Assembly: GCF_011378715.1 (NCBI RefSeq)
Contig: NZ_WTKU01000014.1
Coordinates: forward strand, 42,600-106,599
Origin: Psychromonas sp. SA13A
GTDB lineage: Bacteria; Pseudomonadota; Gammaproteobacteria; Enterobacterales; Psychromonadaceae
DNA length: 64,000 bases
Reading direction: 5' to 3'
The notes beneath the pieces were generated by a model, which worked only from the letters and a program-made list of their open reading frames with translations, was not told the DNA's origin and did no database searches. This document shows positions 55,170-64,000 of this stretch, one piece after another; position 1 is the stretch's first letter, and the number at the start of each line of letters is the position of its first letter. The translations under genes and the position numbers were made by a program.

Positions 55170-56783
55170 TTAACGTTTATTGGGGATAAAAACAGAGAAA
55201 ATACAACCTTGAGGTTCAGTATTATCGACGATGATAAAGCCATTGGCATGAGTGACATAGCGCTGAACTAAATATAAGCCAATACCATGATTGTGGCTGT
55301 CTTGTTTATTGGTAATGCCTTTTTTCCATATGTCATCGATTAAGTGAGGCTTTATACCGGTGCCGTTATCAGTTACTTCAATCACTAAATCGTCTCCTGA
55401 GTCAGTAATTAAAACTTCAATAATACGATTGCTAGAAAGGTTCTGCTGAGTTGCATCAAAGGCATTATCAATTAAATTGCCGAGTATTGCACAAAGTTCA
55501 GTTTCGCTTAGTGTTGAATTAAGTCGATGTAACTGGCAAGTAGGATCAAAACGCAATGATATATTCAACTCTTTGGCGCGTAAAGATTTACCCAGCAATA
55601 ATCCCGCGATTTGAGACAAGTGAATATGCTGGTGGATAAAATCTAATAATTCTTGTTTGCTGTTATTTTCTTGCGCAATAAGTTGTTTAACTTCATCTAA
55701 TCTGCCCATTTCAATTAGCCCCGAAATAGTCGCTAAGCGATTAGAAAATTCATGCTGTAATACACGTAGGCTTTCGCTGTGTTGTTGAACTTGGGTAAGC
55801 TCGGTGGTGAGGGAGTCAATATCACTTTTTTGTCGAAAACTAACAACCCAGCCAATGAGTTGATCCTCTTTGAAAATAGCAATTCGATTGGCGATTAAAG
55901 CGTGTTCATTCAAACGGATCATTTCATCTTTGATATTTTCATTCAGAGGGTGGCGAAAAAAGAACTCTGAGTTTGAAACAAATTCAATAATTTGCCTAGT
56001 TTTTAGGTACTTAATTTGATGTTCAATACCTAATAGTTGAAGTGCCGATTTGTTAATGGTCAGAAAATAACCTTCACGGTCGATGGCAATTAAGCCTTCG
56101 TAAACTGAACTTAAAATCGATTTTTGTAAGTTAAGCGCAAGTGCAATTTGCTCTGGTTCCATGTCATTCATTTGTTTTTGAATATGGCGAGAGAACCCCC
56201 ATGCAGCAAACAAAGTCAGTACAACAATACTAAATACTTCGATAAGAAGCGGTGTCATATACACATCAAGCCATTGTTGAAAACGATTCAATAAATAACC
56301 AACCGAGACAACCCCAATAACATTATGATTACTGTCAAAAATAGGCGTTTTGCCTCGCACGCCATAACCTAAGCTGCCTTCCCTTAACGAGACATAAGAT
56401 TCGCCACGTTCTAATACTCCGGCATTATCACCGCCTGTCATGGGCAGGCCGATACGTTCTTCTACTGGATGTGTTAATCGAATGCCATTTTTATCACCGA
56501 TCACAATAAAACTGGCATCGGATATGGTGGATAATCGATCGATATTTATTTTTAAGGAAGCAAGATCTTTTACTTGAATTTGTTTGATTAGTACGGGATC
56601 ACTGGCAATTTCTTTAGCCTGAACGAGCGCCCGAGTGCCAACTTGATGCTTAATCGATTCGTATAATGTGCTGTCGAAATGCCATACCATGACAGACATT
56701 TGCAGCATTAACAGCCCAAACAGTAATAAGAATACTTTTATACGAAAGGTTAATTTAGATAAAGAAGAAAGGTTTCTTTTCAT
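55170..56783 (-). CDS. CitA/DcuS-type sensor histidine kinase
   Basis: 537 residues. Helix 1 (VFLLLFGLLMLQMSVMVW, about 18-36), a periplasmic PDC/PAS ligand domain (about 40-175, with RLTHPVEERIGLPMTGGD), helix 2 (about 178-200), a cytoplasmic PAS (about 215-310) and a kinase core. The phospho-acceptor His is in VLQHEFSNRLATISGL, the N-box in NLIDNAFDATQ, and the G boxes in DNGTGIKP and GIGLYLVQRYV. It senses external carboxylates such as citrate, succinate or a relative and phosphorylates the next gene's product. The exact ligand cannot be told. Confidence 0.9.
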   Translation of the reverse strand: MKRNLSSLSKLTFRIKVFLLLFGLLMLQMSVMVWHFDSTLYESIKHQVGTRALVQAKEIASDPVLIKQIQVKDLASLKINIDRLSTISDASFIVIGDKNGIRLTHPVEERIGLPMTGGDNAGVLERGESYVSLREGSLGYGVRGKTPIFDSNHNVIGVVSVGYLLNRFQQWLDVYMTPLLIEVFSIVVLTLFAAWGFSRHIQKQMNDMEPEQIALALNLQKSILSSVYEGLIAIDREGYFLTINKSALQLLGIEHQIKYLKTRQIIEFVSNSEFFFRHPLNENIKDEMIRLNEHALIANRIAIFKEDQLIGWVVSFRQKSDIDSLTTELTQVQQHSESLRVLQHEFSNRLATISGLIEMGRLDEVKQLIAQENNSKQELLDFIHQHIHLSQIAGLLLGKSLRAKELNISLRFDPTCQLHRLNSTLSETELCAILGNLIDNAFDATQQNLSSNRIIEVLITDSGDDLVIEVTDNGTGIKPHLIDDIWKKGITNKQDSHNHGIGLYLVQRYVTHANGFIIVDNTEPQGCIFSVFIPNKR

Positions 56784-57121
56784 AAAGGCTAGTCGATTTG
56801 CGTGTAAAGAGTTGATGGTGTTTTATTTCCTATAAATTAAGCATTGAGAGCATCCGCTTGATTAGCATTAGGTCTTTTTTGTTGGTAAAAGAAGGCATTG
56901 AATTTGTTACGTAGCCAATAATTTAGGAGTCTATAATGAAACAACCCAAATAACGCAAGCCATTGTAACTTACATTATTTGGGATTAAAGAATCATGATG
57001 GTGAAATATGCTGCAGAGTACTCTTTTTCATAGAGCATTATTTAATAACAGACATATCTCATCTCTCATCTTTTATCTTATACCTTTTATACAGATGAGT
57101 GATGAGCGCTGAATGATTAAT
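56784..57121. other. gap between tctA and the sensor gene
   Basis: 338 bases. CCCAAATAA (56945-56953) faces TTATTTGGG (56975-56983), a nine-base perfect stem with a 21-base loop; it could end the tctCBA transcript. The sensor promoter should lie at 56790-56940. Confidence 0.5.
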
Positions 57122-58630
57122 TTAAGGAGTCACGATTTTCTTTTCGATTCTTTTAGCGCGAATCGCACCAATAATAGGTAACAGTACCGACAGTAATGTA
57201 ACCACTAGTAACCCTTGAGCGATACTAGAATCCATAAAAGTACTTAAATCTTGATTCGAAATTCTATATCCCTGACGGAATGACTGTTCCATTTGTCCAC
57301 CGACAATAGCCGCTAAAATCATTGGCGAAGTAGGGATGTCTACACGAGCCATGATCACACCTGCAACACCTAAAATTATCAATATATAGAAATCAACAAC
57401 GGAAGCACTTATCGCATAACAACCGACAAAAGCTAAGCTAAGCACAATTGGATAAAGTACTTTAGGCGGAATGGCTAATAAGCGCACCAGCACACCAGCA
57501 AGTGGAATATTAACAATAGCAAGTACCACATTGGCAACAAACATACTCGCGATTAAGCCCCAAGCTGTATCTGGGTGTTGAGCGAATAATAAAGGACCTG
57601 GTTGAATACCTAGCATCAATAACGCACCCATCATTACAGCTGTAGTACCTGACCCTGGTACACCAAGTGATAGCATTGGGATCATCGCGCCAATAGATGC
57701 TGCATTATTGGCTGACTCTGGTGCTGCTAATCCTTCAATGGCACCATGCCCAAATTCACTTTTATTTTTAGATAATTGCTTTTCATTGTTATAACACATA
57801 AGCGATGCCATGGTGCCACCGGCGCCAGGAAGTGCACCAATGATAAAGCCAATTGGCGCACTGCGAAGGATTGGCCATTTTGAACGTTGCCAATCTTCTT
57901 TACTTATCCAAATCTTCTTAAATTTAGTTTGTGCTTTTTTAGTGCCTTCACTCAATGTACGGAAACTTTTAAATACTTCACCTAATGCGTAAATACCGAT
58001 AATGACGACTAAGAAATCGATTCCAGTTTGCAGTTCTAATACACCAAAAGTAAAGCGTTGTAAGCCCGATTGTCCATCAATTCCAACGGTCGATATCGCT
58101 AAACCGATACACATCGATAAAAAGCCTTTTAGCATATTACCTTTGGACATAGAAACGGTCATAGAAAGTGCTGCGACCATTAATAGAAAGTATTCAGCAG
58201 GACCAAATTTGATTGCTAACCCAGCAACTGGCTCGGCCATTAATGTCATTAATACTGCAGCAATGGTGCCGCCGATTAATGAAGCAATTGCAGAGATCGC
58301 GAGCGCCGCTTCAGCACGGCCTTTCATTGCCATGGGGTAGCCGTCAAAAGTGGCGGCAAGTGCTGCACCATCACCTGGGGTATTGATTAAAATTGAGCTA
58401 CGTGATCCGCCAAACATGGCGCCAATATAAACCCCCATCATGATGATAAGTGACGCTGTTGGGCCCATTGAAAAGGTCATGGGTAATAAAATGGCGACTC
58501 CAGTTGCAGGCCCTAGGCCGGGAAGCATGCCAATAACCGTCCCTAAAATACCGCCAACTAAGATTAAAAATAAGTAATAAGGCTGAAGAGCGACGCCAAA
58601 GCCATTCATTAAATTCGTTAAAATATCCAT
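57122..58630 (-). CDS. tctA: tripartite tricarboxylate transporter large subunit TctA
   Basis: 502 residues with about 11-12 membrane helices. The conserved loop GLGPATGVAILLPMTFSMGP near the N-terminus, and the segment INTPGDGAALAATFDGYPM, mark the family; a similar helical pattern recurs in the second half (GVPGSGTTAVMMGALLMLG). It is the main translocating subunit, using the ion gradient to move the ligand delivered by TctC. It lies 14 bases after tctB. Confidence 0.94.
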   Translation of the reverse strand: MDILTNLMNGFGVALQPYYLFLILVGGILGTVIGMLPGLGPATGVAILLPMTFSMGPTASLIIMMGVYIGAMFGGSRSSILINTPGDGAALAATFDGYPMAMKGRAEAALAISAIASLIGGTIAAVLMTLMAEPVAGLAIKFGPAEYFLLMVAALSMTVSMSKGNMLKGFLSMCIGLAISTVGIDGQSGLQRFTFGVLELQTGIDFLVVIIGIYALGEVFKSFRTLSEGTKKAQTKFKKIWISKEDWQRSKWPILRSAPIGFIIGALPGAGGTMASLMCYNNEKQLSKNKSEFGHGAIEGLAAPESANNAASIGAMIPMLSLGVPGSGTTAVMMGALLMLGIQPGPLLFAQHPDTAWGLIASMFVANVVLAIVNIPLAGVLVRLLAIPPKVLYPIVLSLAFVGCYAISASVVDFYILIILGVAGVIMARVDIPTSPMILAAIVGGQMEQSFRQGYRISNQDLSTFMDSSIAQGLLVVTLLSVLLPIIGAIRAKRIEKKIVTP

Positions 58631-58644
58631 GGTAATGAGCTCTT

Positions 58645-59133
58645 TTAATTAAAAAATGGGAATGGAGGAAGATTAACTGACAGCATTTCATTAAAAGTAA
58701 TGAAAATACCACCCGCAAAAATGATTGAAATTAAAGCGCTTTTTTTCCAGAATGTTTTACCGCATGTCACTGTCAGCATGGAAAACATGAATAGGAAAGT
58801 ACTGATTACGTATCCGGCATGTTCAAATAACATTGCATAAAGGACACAAATGATACATGTAATAGCTATTTTTCTGCGATCACTTTTACGTTGTGGGCTT
58901 TCATTTAATAACGCTTTAATAGCTAATAGTGAAGGCGTGAAACCACTGGTGAGGATAAGTAGTACACCAATAAAAATAGAAATAGCTGAAACGGCAAGTG
59001 GTAGAAAGATGGCTTCTAATGGATTGCCAAACATTGGTTGAGGTAAACTATATGCATACCCACCGTAGGCAAGCCCAAATACGATGCTAAATAACCCTGT
59101 AAGGCCATCCCAATTGTATTTTATATTTGACAT
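58645..59133 (-). CDS. tctB: tripartite tricarboxylate transporter small subunit TctB
   Basis: 162 residues from the ATG at 59133 (AGGTG four bases upstream); an extension of 15 codons is open but unlikely. Four membrane helices are visible: LTGLFSIVFGLAYGGYAYSL, LPLAVSAISIFIGVLLILTS, IAITCIICVLYAMLFEHAGY and ISIIFAGGIFITFNEML. It is the small membrane partner of TctA. It is separated from tctC by 280 bases holding a large hairpin. Confidence 0.9.
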   Translation of the reverse strand: MSNIKYNWDGLTGLFSIVFGLAYGGYAYSLPQPMFGNPLEAIFLPLAVSAISIFIGVLLILTSGFTPSLLAIKALLNESPQRKSDRRKIAITCIICVLYAMLFEHAGYVISTFLFMFSMLTVTCGKTFWKKSALISIIFAGGIFITFNEMLSVNLPPFPFFN

Positions 59134-59341
59134 ATGACACCTAAAAAATCGAGTGATTAAGTTATGCTTTTTAACCAATAATGTTGCCTATTATGGTTTT
59201 GTTTATGTGCATAATCTTAAGGGAGTAAGCTTTGCGTTTTACACAAAGCTTCATTATATTTTAAAGCGAGGCTGCGATTGATTTAGCCCTGTATTTAAAC
59301 TTATTGCTTTCACTTATTACTTAAGCTTAATAACTAAACTT

Positions 59342-59381
59342 GGTACTTAAACTAGGCACTTAAACACGGTGCTTAAGTACC
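59342..59381 (-). terminator. hairpin after tctC (partial terminator or processing site)
   Basis: GGTACTTAA (59342-59350) pairs with TTAAGTACC (59373-59381), and inside it GCAC with GTGC. No strong T-run is visible on the minus strand. A hairpin after the binding-protein gene often makes its mRNA more abundant than that of the permease genes; this is inference. Confidence 0.5.
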
Positions 59382-59412
59382 TAATTGAAAATACAGAATT
59401 TAAGTGCAGCAG

Positions 59413-60399
59413 TTATCGACCAAATACTTCCTTAATTAAGGTTTTATATTGCTCGTTAGTATCTGCTAAGAAGGTAGTGAATTGTTGGTTATCTTGATAA
59501 GCATTGTCCCAACCATTACGTTTTAATGCTGCTTTCCATTCTGTCGTTTCGACCATTTTTTGTAACGCATCACGCCAGTAATTTACAGCTTCTTCAGGCA
59601 TATCTTTTGGACCAAATAGACCACGCCAGTTTTCAAAGGTGACATCAATGCCTTCTTCCTTCACAGTTGGAATCTCAGCGATTAAGCCAGTGCCAATTCG
59701 TTTGTCGGCAGTTTGTGCTAATGCGTGTAATTTTCCACTCTCAACAAGTCCTGCAACATCGCCTAAACCTGTTGAAATGATGTCAACGTGGCCACCTAAA
59801 GCTTGCGCAATTAAGCTACCATCCTGAAAAGAGATATAATCAATTTGACGAAGGTTCTCAACACCCGCAGCTTTAGCCACTAATAAAAATTGAATGTGGT
59901 CCATTGAACCCGCAGCAGAAGCACCCCCAATTTTGACTGATTTAGGATCTGCTTTAAGTGCGTCCATTATCTGTTTAATCGATTTGTATTTTGAATTTTC
60001 TGGCACAACAAAAGCCGCATAATCAGTGATTAAACGTGCAATAGGGGTTGTATCTTTATAACTGTATTGAGTTAAACCCGTTAAGTTAGTTAATAAAATA
60101 GGTGGCGAATAAACTGAAATAAGATCGCCTTTTCCTTTTTGCGTTTGCATGTAAGCTAAGTTCACAGCACCACCGCCACCAGGGCGATTCACTACAGGCA
60201 TGTTGGACTCTACAATACCGGTATCTTTTAATGTTTTAGCCACGGTACGAATAGTTAAATCCCAACCACCACCTGCACCTGAAGGCGCTACCATATTAAT
60301 AGTATGAGGTGGATAATCTGCTGCAATAGCAGAATTAGTTGAGATAAGTACTGCGGTCGCAACTACTGCGCCAGTGAATAGTTTTTTTAATTTCATCAT
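59413..60399 (-). CDS. tctC: tripartite tricarboxylate transporter substrate-binding protein TctC
   Basis: 328 residues with a signal peptide (about 1-27, FTGAVVATAVLISTNSAIA then AD). The Bug/TctC fold is clear: INMVAPSGAGGGWDLTIRTV near the N-terminus, NRPGGGGAVNLAYM, then DHIQFLLVAKAAG and GLFGPKDMPEEAVNYW. It captures the carboxylate in the periplasm for TctAB. GGAAGG lies upstream of two consecutive ATG codons; either may be used. First gene of the operon, so the regulated promoter should be within 60400-60864. Confidence 0.93.
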   Translation of the reverse strand: MMKLKKLFTGAVVATAVLISTNSAIAADYPPHTINMVAPSGAGGGWDLTIRTVAKTLKDTGIVESNMPVVNRPGGGGAVNLAYMQTQKGKGDLISVYSPPILLTNLTGLTQYSYKDTTPIARLITDYAAFVVPENSKYKSIKQIMDALKADPKSVKIGGASAAGSMDHIQFLLVAKAAGVENLRQIDYISFQDGSLIAQALGGHVDIISTGLGDVAGLVESGKLHALAQTADKRIGTGLIAEIPTVKEEGIDVTFENWRGLFGPKDMPEEAVNYWRDALQKMVETTEWKAALKRNGWDNAYQDNQQFTTFLADTNEQYKTLIKEVFGR

Positions 60400-60864
60400 T
60401 AACTTACATCCTTCCTTGCTTCTTAAATAGAATAAGTATTGAGCTAGTAGCTGCCCATTCCGGCTTTATTTTCTTTCTCAGAGCAGGGTTTATAAAACCT
60501 CTGCTTTATTTCTGTGTTAATAAAGTGTGTGTTATTTGTTAACTGAATTAACTGAGGTTGTAAGCATACTGATCGGTTTAATAAGTAAGTGTGAGCAGAA
60601 GCTATTTAACGTCACGAATAAATGGTGCTTATGGTTTTTATGGTGTTAATTAACAATATTTTTAAATTAAGTTATTATTTCCCTTTAAAACAATGACTTA
60701 TTTTTTTTAGTGTTTAATCAAATAGAGAGTAAGTTGTTGTAGTGGAATTGAATAAGTCATAACCGAGTTCAAATTACAGTTATTCTATTGTGGATTTTTA
60801 CTGTTAAGGTGAAATTATTCTGTACAATTATTGAATCGGCATATTTATAATATGGGACTGTAAT
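60400..60864. other. promoter region between tctC and the small conserved protein
   Basis: 465 AT-rich bases between divergent genes. No CitB/DcuR binding repeat could be assigned by eye. Confidence 0.35.
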
Positions 60865-61182
60865 TTGAAAGAATCTGACTGGGAAATATTCAAATCTATT
60901 AAAGAGATTGCTATTGAAAAATATTGCAACTTAGTCTTAGAGGAATCACAAACGGTAATATCGAAGCAAGATGAAAGTGCACATAACAAGTACTTGTTGA
61001 TCTATAAGTTGCTACAAAAAAGAGATGAGAAGATGGCTGCATTATTTGATGGACATAGCCGTTCAAGGGCTTGGCCACAGTTGTTAGCGATTCGTTCAGA
61101 AGGGCTTGCTGACCAAACGTTATTAACAGAACTATCCGATGAATTTCGTGAGGGAACAGATCCCCAAAGAAAGAGTTATTAA
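60865..61182 (+). CDS. conserved small protein of unknown function
   Basis: 105 residues starting at a TTG (60865); GGGAC lies ten bases upstream. The first ATG would remove more than half of the protein. It begins KESDWEIFKSIKEIAIEKYC and has a middle DEKMAALFDGHSRSRAWPQL and LRSE-like IRSEGLADQTLLTELSDEFR. I recall similar proteins in Shewanella and Aeromonas with no assigned role. It is soluble, mostly helical and acidic. Confidence 0.72.
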   Translation: MKESDWEIFKSIKEIAIEKYCNLVLEESQTVISKQDESAHNKYLLIYKLLQKRDEKMAALFDGHSRSRAWPQLLAIRSEGLADQTLLTELSDEFREGTDPQRKSY

Positions 61183-61503
61183 TAACGAGCTGTGTTGTAT
61201 ATGGAGATCGTTAACCCTGATCATGTTATTCAAACAATGTTTTGAATAACATTATAATTATCAAACTTATTTTGCTAATGCTGGTGTGTAATAAACGAGT
61301 GATTAGGTTCAAGTTTATATCACTTAATTTTCACTTTAACCTTACCCATAACCCACAACCCACAACCCACAACCCACAACCATAACCCAGTTAATTCAAT
61401 TGTAACTAACCATTCTATGTCATTTACGAGATAGATATTAAATTAGCAAAAGCTTATTCATATGATAAAAATAAACTTTTATTTGGATCGTAATGCTACC
61501 GTT
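61183..61503. other. gap with a 7-bp tandem repeat
   Basis: 321 bases. CCCACAA is repeated four to five times at 61343-61389 (with CCCATAA variants on both sides). No gene is seen. Confidence 0.6.
61343..61389. repeat. CCCACAA tandem repeat
   Basis: Four exact copies and degenerate copies at the edges of a 7-bp unit, in a gap between convergent genes; a likely polymorphic microsatellite. Confidence 0.85.
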
Positions 61504-62817
61504 TTAAATAAATTGAGTCACTAGAACCTGTTGTTGCTCAAGTTTAAGTAATAGTCTAGTCGATAGTTGTACAGACTTTTGGCCTTCTATTTCGGTATTT
61601 CTGGACATGTCAGAAATGGCCACGATGTTGCGATTTATTTCTTCAGAAACTAAAGATTGTTCTTCTATCGCTGTTGCAATTTGTATATTTAAGTTAGATA
61701 GCTCATTGACTTGCGACGTTATATTTTCTAATGCTTCGCCCGTTTTACCATAAAGTTGCACGCAATTATCTGAGAGTAAGGCTCCTTTTTTCATTGCCGT
61801 ATTTGCAAGTTTAGATTCTGATTGTAATTGTCCTAACAATTTATTAATTTCAGATGTTGATTGTTGGGTACGCATTGCAAGTGCTCTCACTTCATCAGCC
61901 ACCACTGCAAAACCTCGTCCGTGTTCACCTGCTCGAGCAGCTTCAATTGCTGCATTGAGTGCCAATAAATTTGTTTGATCGGCAATGCCACTAATTTCAT
62001 TCAATACTGTTTCAATAGATTGTGATGCATTAACTAACCTTAATATCGCTCGATCTACTTCATTCAACTGCTTCGCTAGCAAATCATTCGCATTGATATT
62101 TTCTTCAACTATTTGTTGCCCTTGATGACTACTTGCTAGTCCTTGCTTTGCAGATTGAGCAGAATGATCTATGACCAAAGCCAAATCTTGTATCGTTGCA
62201 GACATTTCATTCATCGCCGTAGCGACTTGCTCTGTTTCATTATTTTGCTGCGATAATATTTTTGAAATATTGGCGCCTGATTGTTCTGATTCTTTGGCCG
62301 TTTTAGTAATTTCATCTGAAACATCACAAACTCTTCCTACAATCGCTTTCAGTTCAGCTTCTCGCATGTTTAATGCCAATGTAATTGCACTGATTGCATT
62401 ATTATTGCCTGCATAAATGTAGCTCATTAAGGGATTGTCAAAAACACTTTTGGCTTGTTGGATTAACTTTTTGAATTTTTTACGCCAATTATAAAAAAGC
62501 GCTGTTAATATGCCTGAAATACATAACATTGGCAGGCTAATAAGTGAGCTGATTTCAGTTAAAGCGACTATATATAAAGAGTATAGGAAGAAGGCGATAA
62601 AAAAGACTTGAAACCATAGCGTAAGGTCAATAGTGAATTTTAAAAGGAAAGGCAATTTACCCTGATTAATTTTTTTATAAACCTGCTCAGCACGGTCGAC
62701 AACTTCTCGATCTGGTTTCGTTCTGATAGATTGATACTCAAAAACTTCGCCTTGTTTATTTTTGATTGGAGTATTCTGGTCAAGCACAACTGGACACCTG
62801 ACTTTGTAATTTTTCAT
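61504..62817 (-). pseudogene. methyl-accepting chemotaxis protein truncated by an IS (PAS lost)
   Basis: 437 codons are open, but the first 15 (MKNYKVRCPVVLDQN) are encoded by the end of an IS3-family element. The native part begins at about TPIKNKQGEVFEYQSIRTKP, which is the end of an Aer-type PAS domain. Two membrane segments follow (about 55-82 and 85-108), then a cytoplasmic signalling domain with the tip sequence GIADQTNLLALNAAIEAARA. The N-terminal PAS (about 90 residues) that would bind FAD is gone. The remaining protein could still reach the chemotaxis array, but without its sensor. Confidence 0.85.
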
Positions 62818-63604
62818 AGTTAATCGGAGTTAGATCTCCGAGTGTTGTATGAAGCCGTTCATGGTTGTAATAGCGGATATATTCTTCAACATCTAACTTC
62901 ATCGTTTCACGCGTTAAGTGAACAATATTTAATAACCATTCATTCTTAAGACTGCCGAAGAACCGCTCAACAACTGCATTATCTAAACAAGCTCCCACGC
63001 TACTCATTGAGGCTATTATTTTATGCTTACTCAATAATCGATTAAATCGCCCACTAGTATATTGAGAACCACGATCGCTGTGGAACATCAAACCCGCTTT
63101 AGGTTGCCTGATATTAATCGACATTTGCAATGCGCGTTCAACTAAATCAACCGTCATGCGGCCAGATATAGACCAGCCAATAACCCGACGAGAGTATAAA
63201 TCCATGACAATGGCTAAATACATCCAACCTTGATTGGTCCTCAAATAGGTGACGTCGCCAGCCCACACTAGATTCTCTTGTTTAGGGTTAAACTGCTGAC
63301 CCAATAGGTTATCAGCAACACTATCTGTATGTTTACGCTTTGTTGTTACCTTATATGCTTGGCGCTGTACGACGACAAGCTTTAGCTTGCGCATGATACT
63401 ACGTGTACGATAACGACCCACCTTAAAGCCCGCTTCTCTTAATTTCTTGCATAACTGGCGAGAGCCCAGGCTACCGCGACTTCGCTTGAATAACTGTCGT
63501 GCTGCTCGATACATGTTCAGCTCTTCTTCACGGATGACTTTAGCGGGGCGTTCAAGCCAATCATAAAATGCACTACGACTCACTTGTAATGCATTACAAA
63601 GCAA
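62780..63604 (-). CDS. IS3-family transposase OrfB (DDE integrase)
   Basis: 274 residues in the second frame. HTH_21-like N-terminus, then an rve integrase core with the DDE triad: WAGDVTYLRTNQGWMYLAIV, MFHSDRGSQYTSGRF and SSVGACLDNAVVERFFGSLK. All three acids are present. It is expected to be made as an OrfAB fusion by -1 slippage at AAAAG near 63660, since the OrfB frame is open back to that point (KRNEVKYRYIRASRSKYPIK). The last codons lie inside the inverted repeat. Confidence 0.93.
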   Translation of the reverse strand: MLCNALQVSRSAFYDWLERPAKVIREEELNMYRAARQLFKRSRGSLGSRQLCKKLREAGFKVGRYRTRSIMRKLKLVVVQRQAYKVTTKRKHTDSVADNLLGQQFNPKQENLVWAGDVTYLRTNQGWMYLAIVMDLYSRRVIGWSISGRMTVDLVERALQMSINIRQPKAGLMFHSDRGSQYTSGRFNRLLSKHKIIASMSSVGACLDNAVVERFFGSLKNEWLLNIVHLTRETMKLDVEEYIRYYNHERLHTTLGDLTPINYEKLQSQVSSCA

Positions 63605-63648
63605 TTTTATGGGATATTTAGAGCGACTCGCTCGAATATACCGATACT

Positions 63649-63942
63649 TTACTTCATTTCTTTTGCGAAGAAGGCACTGGCCTTTTTTAATATTTCTTTC
63701 TCCATACGCAGTCGTTTAACTTCTTTGCGTAAGGCAAGTAATTCAGCACGTTCATCTGAATCTACAGTTGAGTTAGCATGTTGCTCTGCTTTTTGTTTCC
63801 AACTGTAAAGCAAGCTAGTCGTGATGTTTAAAGCAGAAGCAGCTTCTTGAACGCTATAGCCTTGTTCACTGACTAATGCCAATGCTTCAGTTTTAAATTC
63901 ACTGGTATAAGTTTTGTATTGTCTTCTCGTATTCATGTTCAC
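63649..63942 (-). CDS. IS3-family transposase OrfA
   Basis: 97 residues with a helix-turn-helix (YTSEFKTEALALVSEQGYSV, then ALNITTSLLYSWKQK) and a C-terminal leucine-zipper type helix (AELLALRKEVKRLRMEKEIL). It binds the IS ends and is the N-terminal half of the OrfAB transposase. The overlap with the OrfB frame at CGCAAAAGAAATG is consistent with programmed -1 frameshifting. Confidence 0.92.
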   Translation of the reverse strand: MNMNTRRQYKTYTSEFKTEALALVSEQGYSVQEAASALNITTSLLYSWKQKAEQHANSTVDSDERAELLALRKEVKRLRMEKEILKKASAFFAKEMK

Positions 63943-64000
63943 CTCTTTAGTGGATAGTATTATCCAAAATTAAAGTGTCCAGTTCAATTAGACCAGAATA

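Larger units (their letters stand above)
62772..64000 (-). mobile_element. IS3-family insertion sequence (right edge at window end)
   Basis: The ends carry inverted repeats: TATTCTGGTC...AACTGGACAC (62772-62797) and GTGTCCAGTT...GACCAGAATA (63976-64000), perfect in the outer ten and inner ten bases with a variable centre. The repeat reaches the last base of the window, so the outer end and any target duplication cannot be seen. It encodes orfA and orfB. Confidence 0.88.

Noticed and set aside
62171..62416. 81-codon plus-strand frame in the chemoreceptor gene
   Set aside because: Antisense shadow of the signalling domain.

Overview
The window looks like chromosome of a low-GC marine gammaproteobacterium. 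Housekeeping proteins (RecN, GrpE-DnaK-DnaJ, UvrY-UvrC, PgsA, S15, PNPase, PBP1b) are all of the Vibrio/Shewanella/Psychromonas type. My best guess is Psychromonas or a close relative, from recall of protein similarity only; no search was run.

Layout. 1-8.0 kb: recN (cut by the window edge) behind two LexA boxes, nadK, and the heat-shock set grpE, dnaK, dnaJ with recognisable sigma-32 promoters. 7.4-11.5 kb: uvrY, uvrC, pgsA and tRNA-Gly/Cys/Leu. 12.4-18.3 kb: a PEP-CTERM surface protein, an EamA transporter, and tesA/ybbA/ybbP with overlapping divergent starts. 18.6-26.7 kb: rpsO and pnp, normally adjacent, separated by a trpXYZ-like ABC transporter and VOC, TenA and GST genes. 27.5-32.3 kb is an accessory region: a toxin-antitoxin locus with a broken Doc toxin, a long structured palindrome, an IS1111-type IS110 element with a probable guide RNA, an integron attC site between a small membrane protein and an FRG-domain protein, a RAYT transposase fragment and a broken glutaredoxin. 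32.5-37.2 kb: macAB efflux, a second RAYT fragment and a YdjM-like membrane protein. 37.5-46.3 kb: a phospholipase-D lipoprotein, a DUF2982-like protein, a 38-residue basic protein, an lpoP-like lipoprotein with mrcB, and a stand-alone IscB RNA-guided nuclease with its omega RNA abutting mrcB. 46.3-54.3 kb: TetR/CMD pair, a periplasmic HAD enzyme, an aaeXAB-type efflux operon, an HPP protein and NfsA. 54.5-60.4 kb: a TctCBA tripartite tricarboxylate transporter with a CitAB/DcuSR-type two-component system. 60.9-64 kb: a conserved small protein and a chemoreceptor whose PAS domain was removed by an IS3-family element.

Three observations stand out. (1) An IscB with all recognisable catalytic residues and an omega-RNA-like leader has its stop codon overlapping the start of mrcB. 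(2) A canonical integron attC with two extrahelical bases lies in a place with no integrase. (3) The 3' ends of three unrelated genes (uvrC, tRNA-Leu, pnp) are duplicated in tandem just downstream of each gene, twice together with the terminator; this is reminiscent of the tyrT locus of E. coli.
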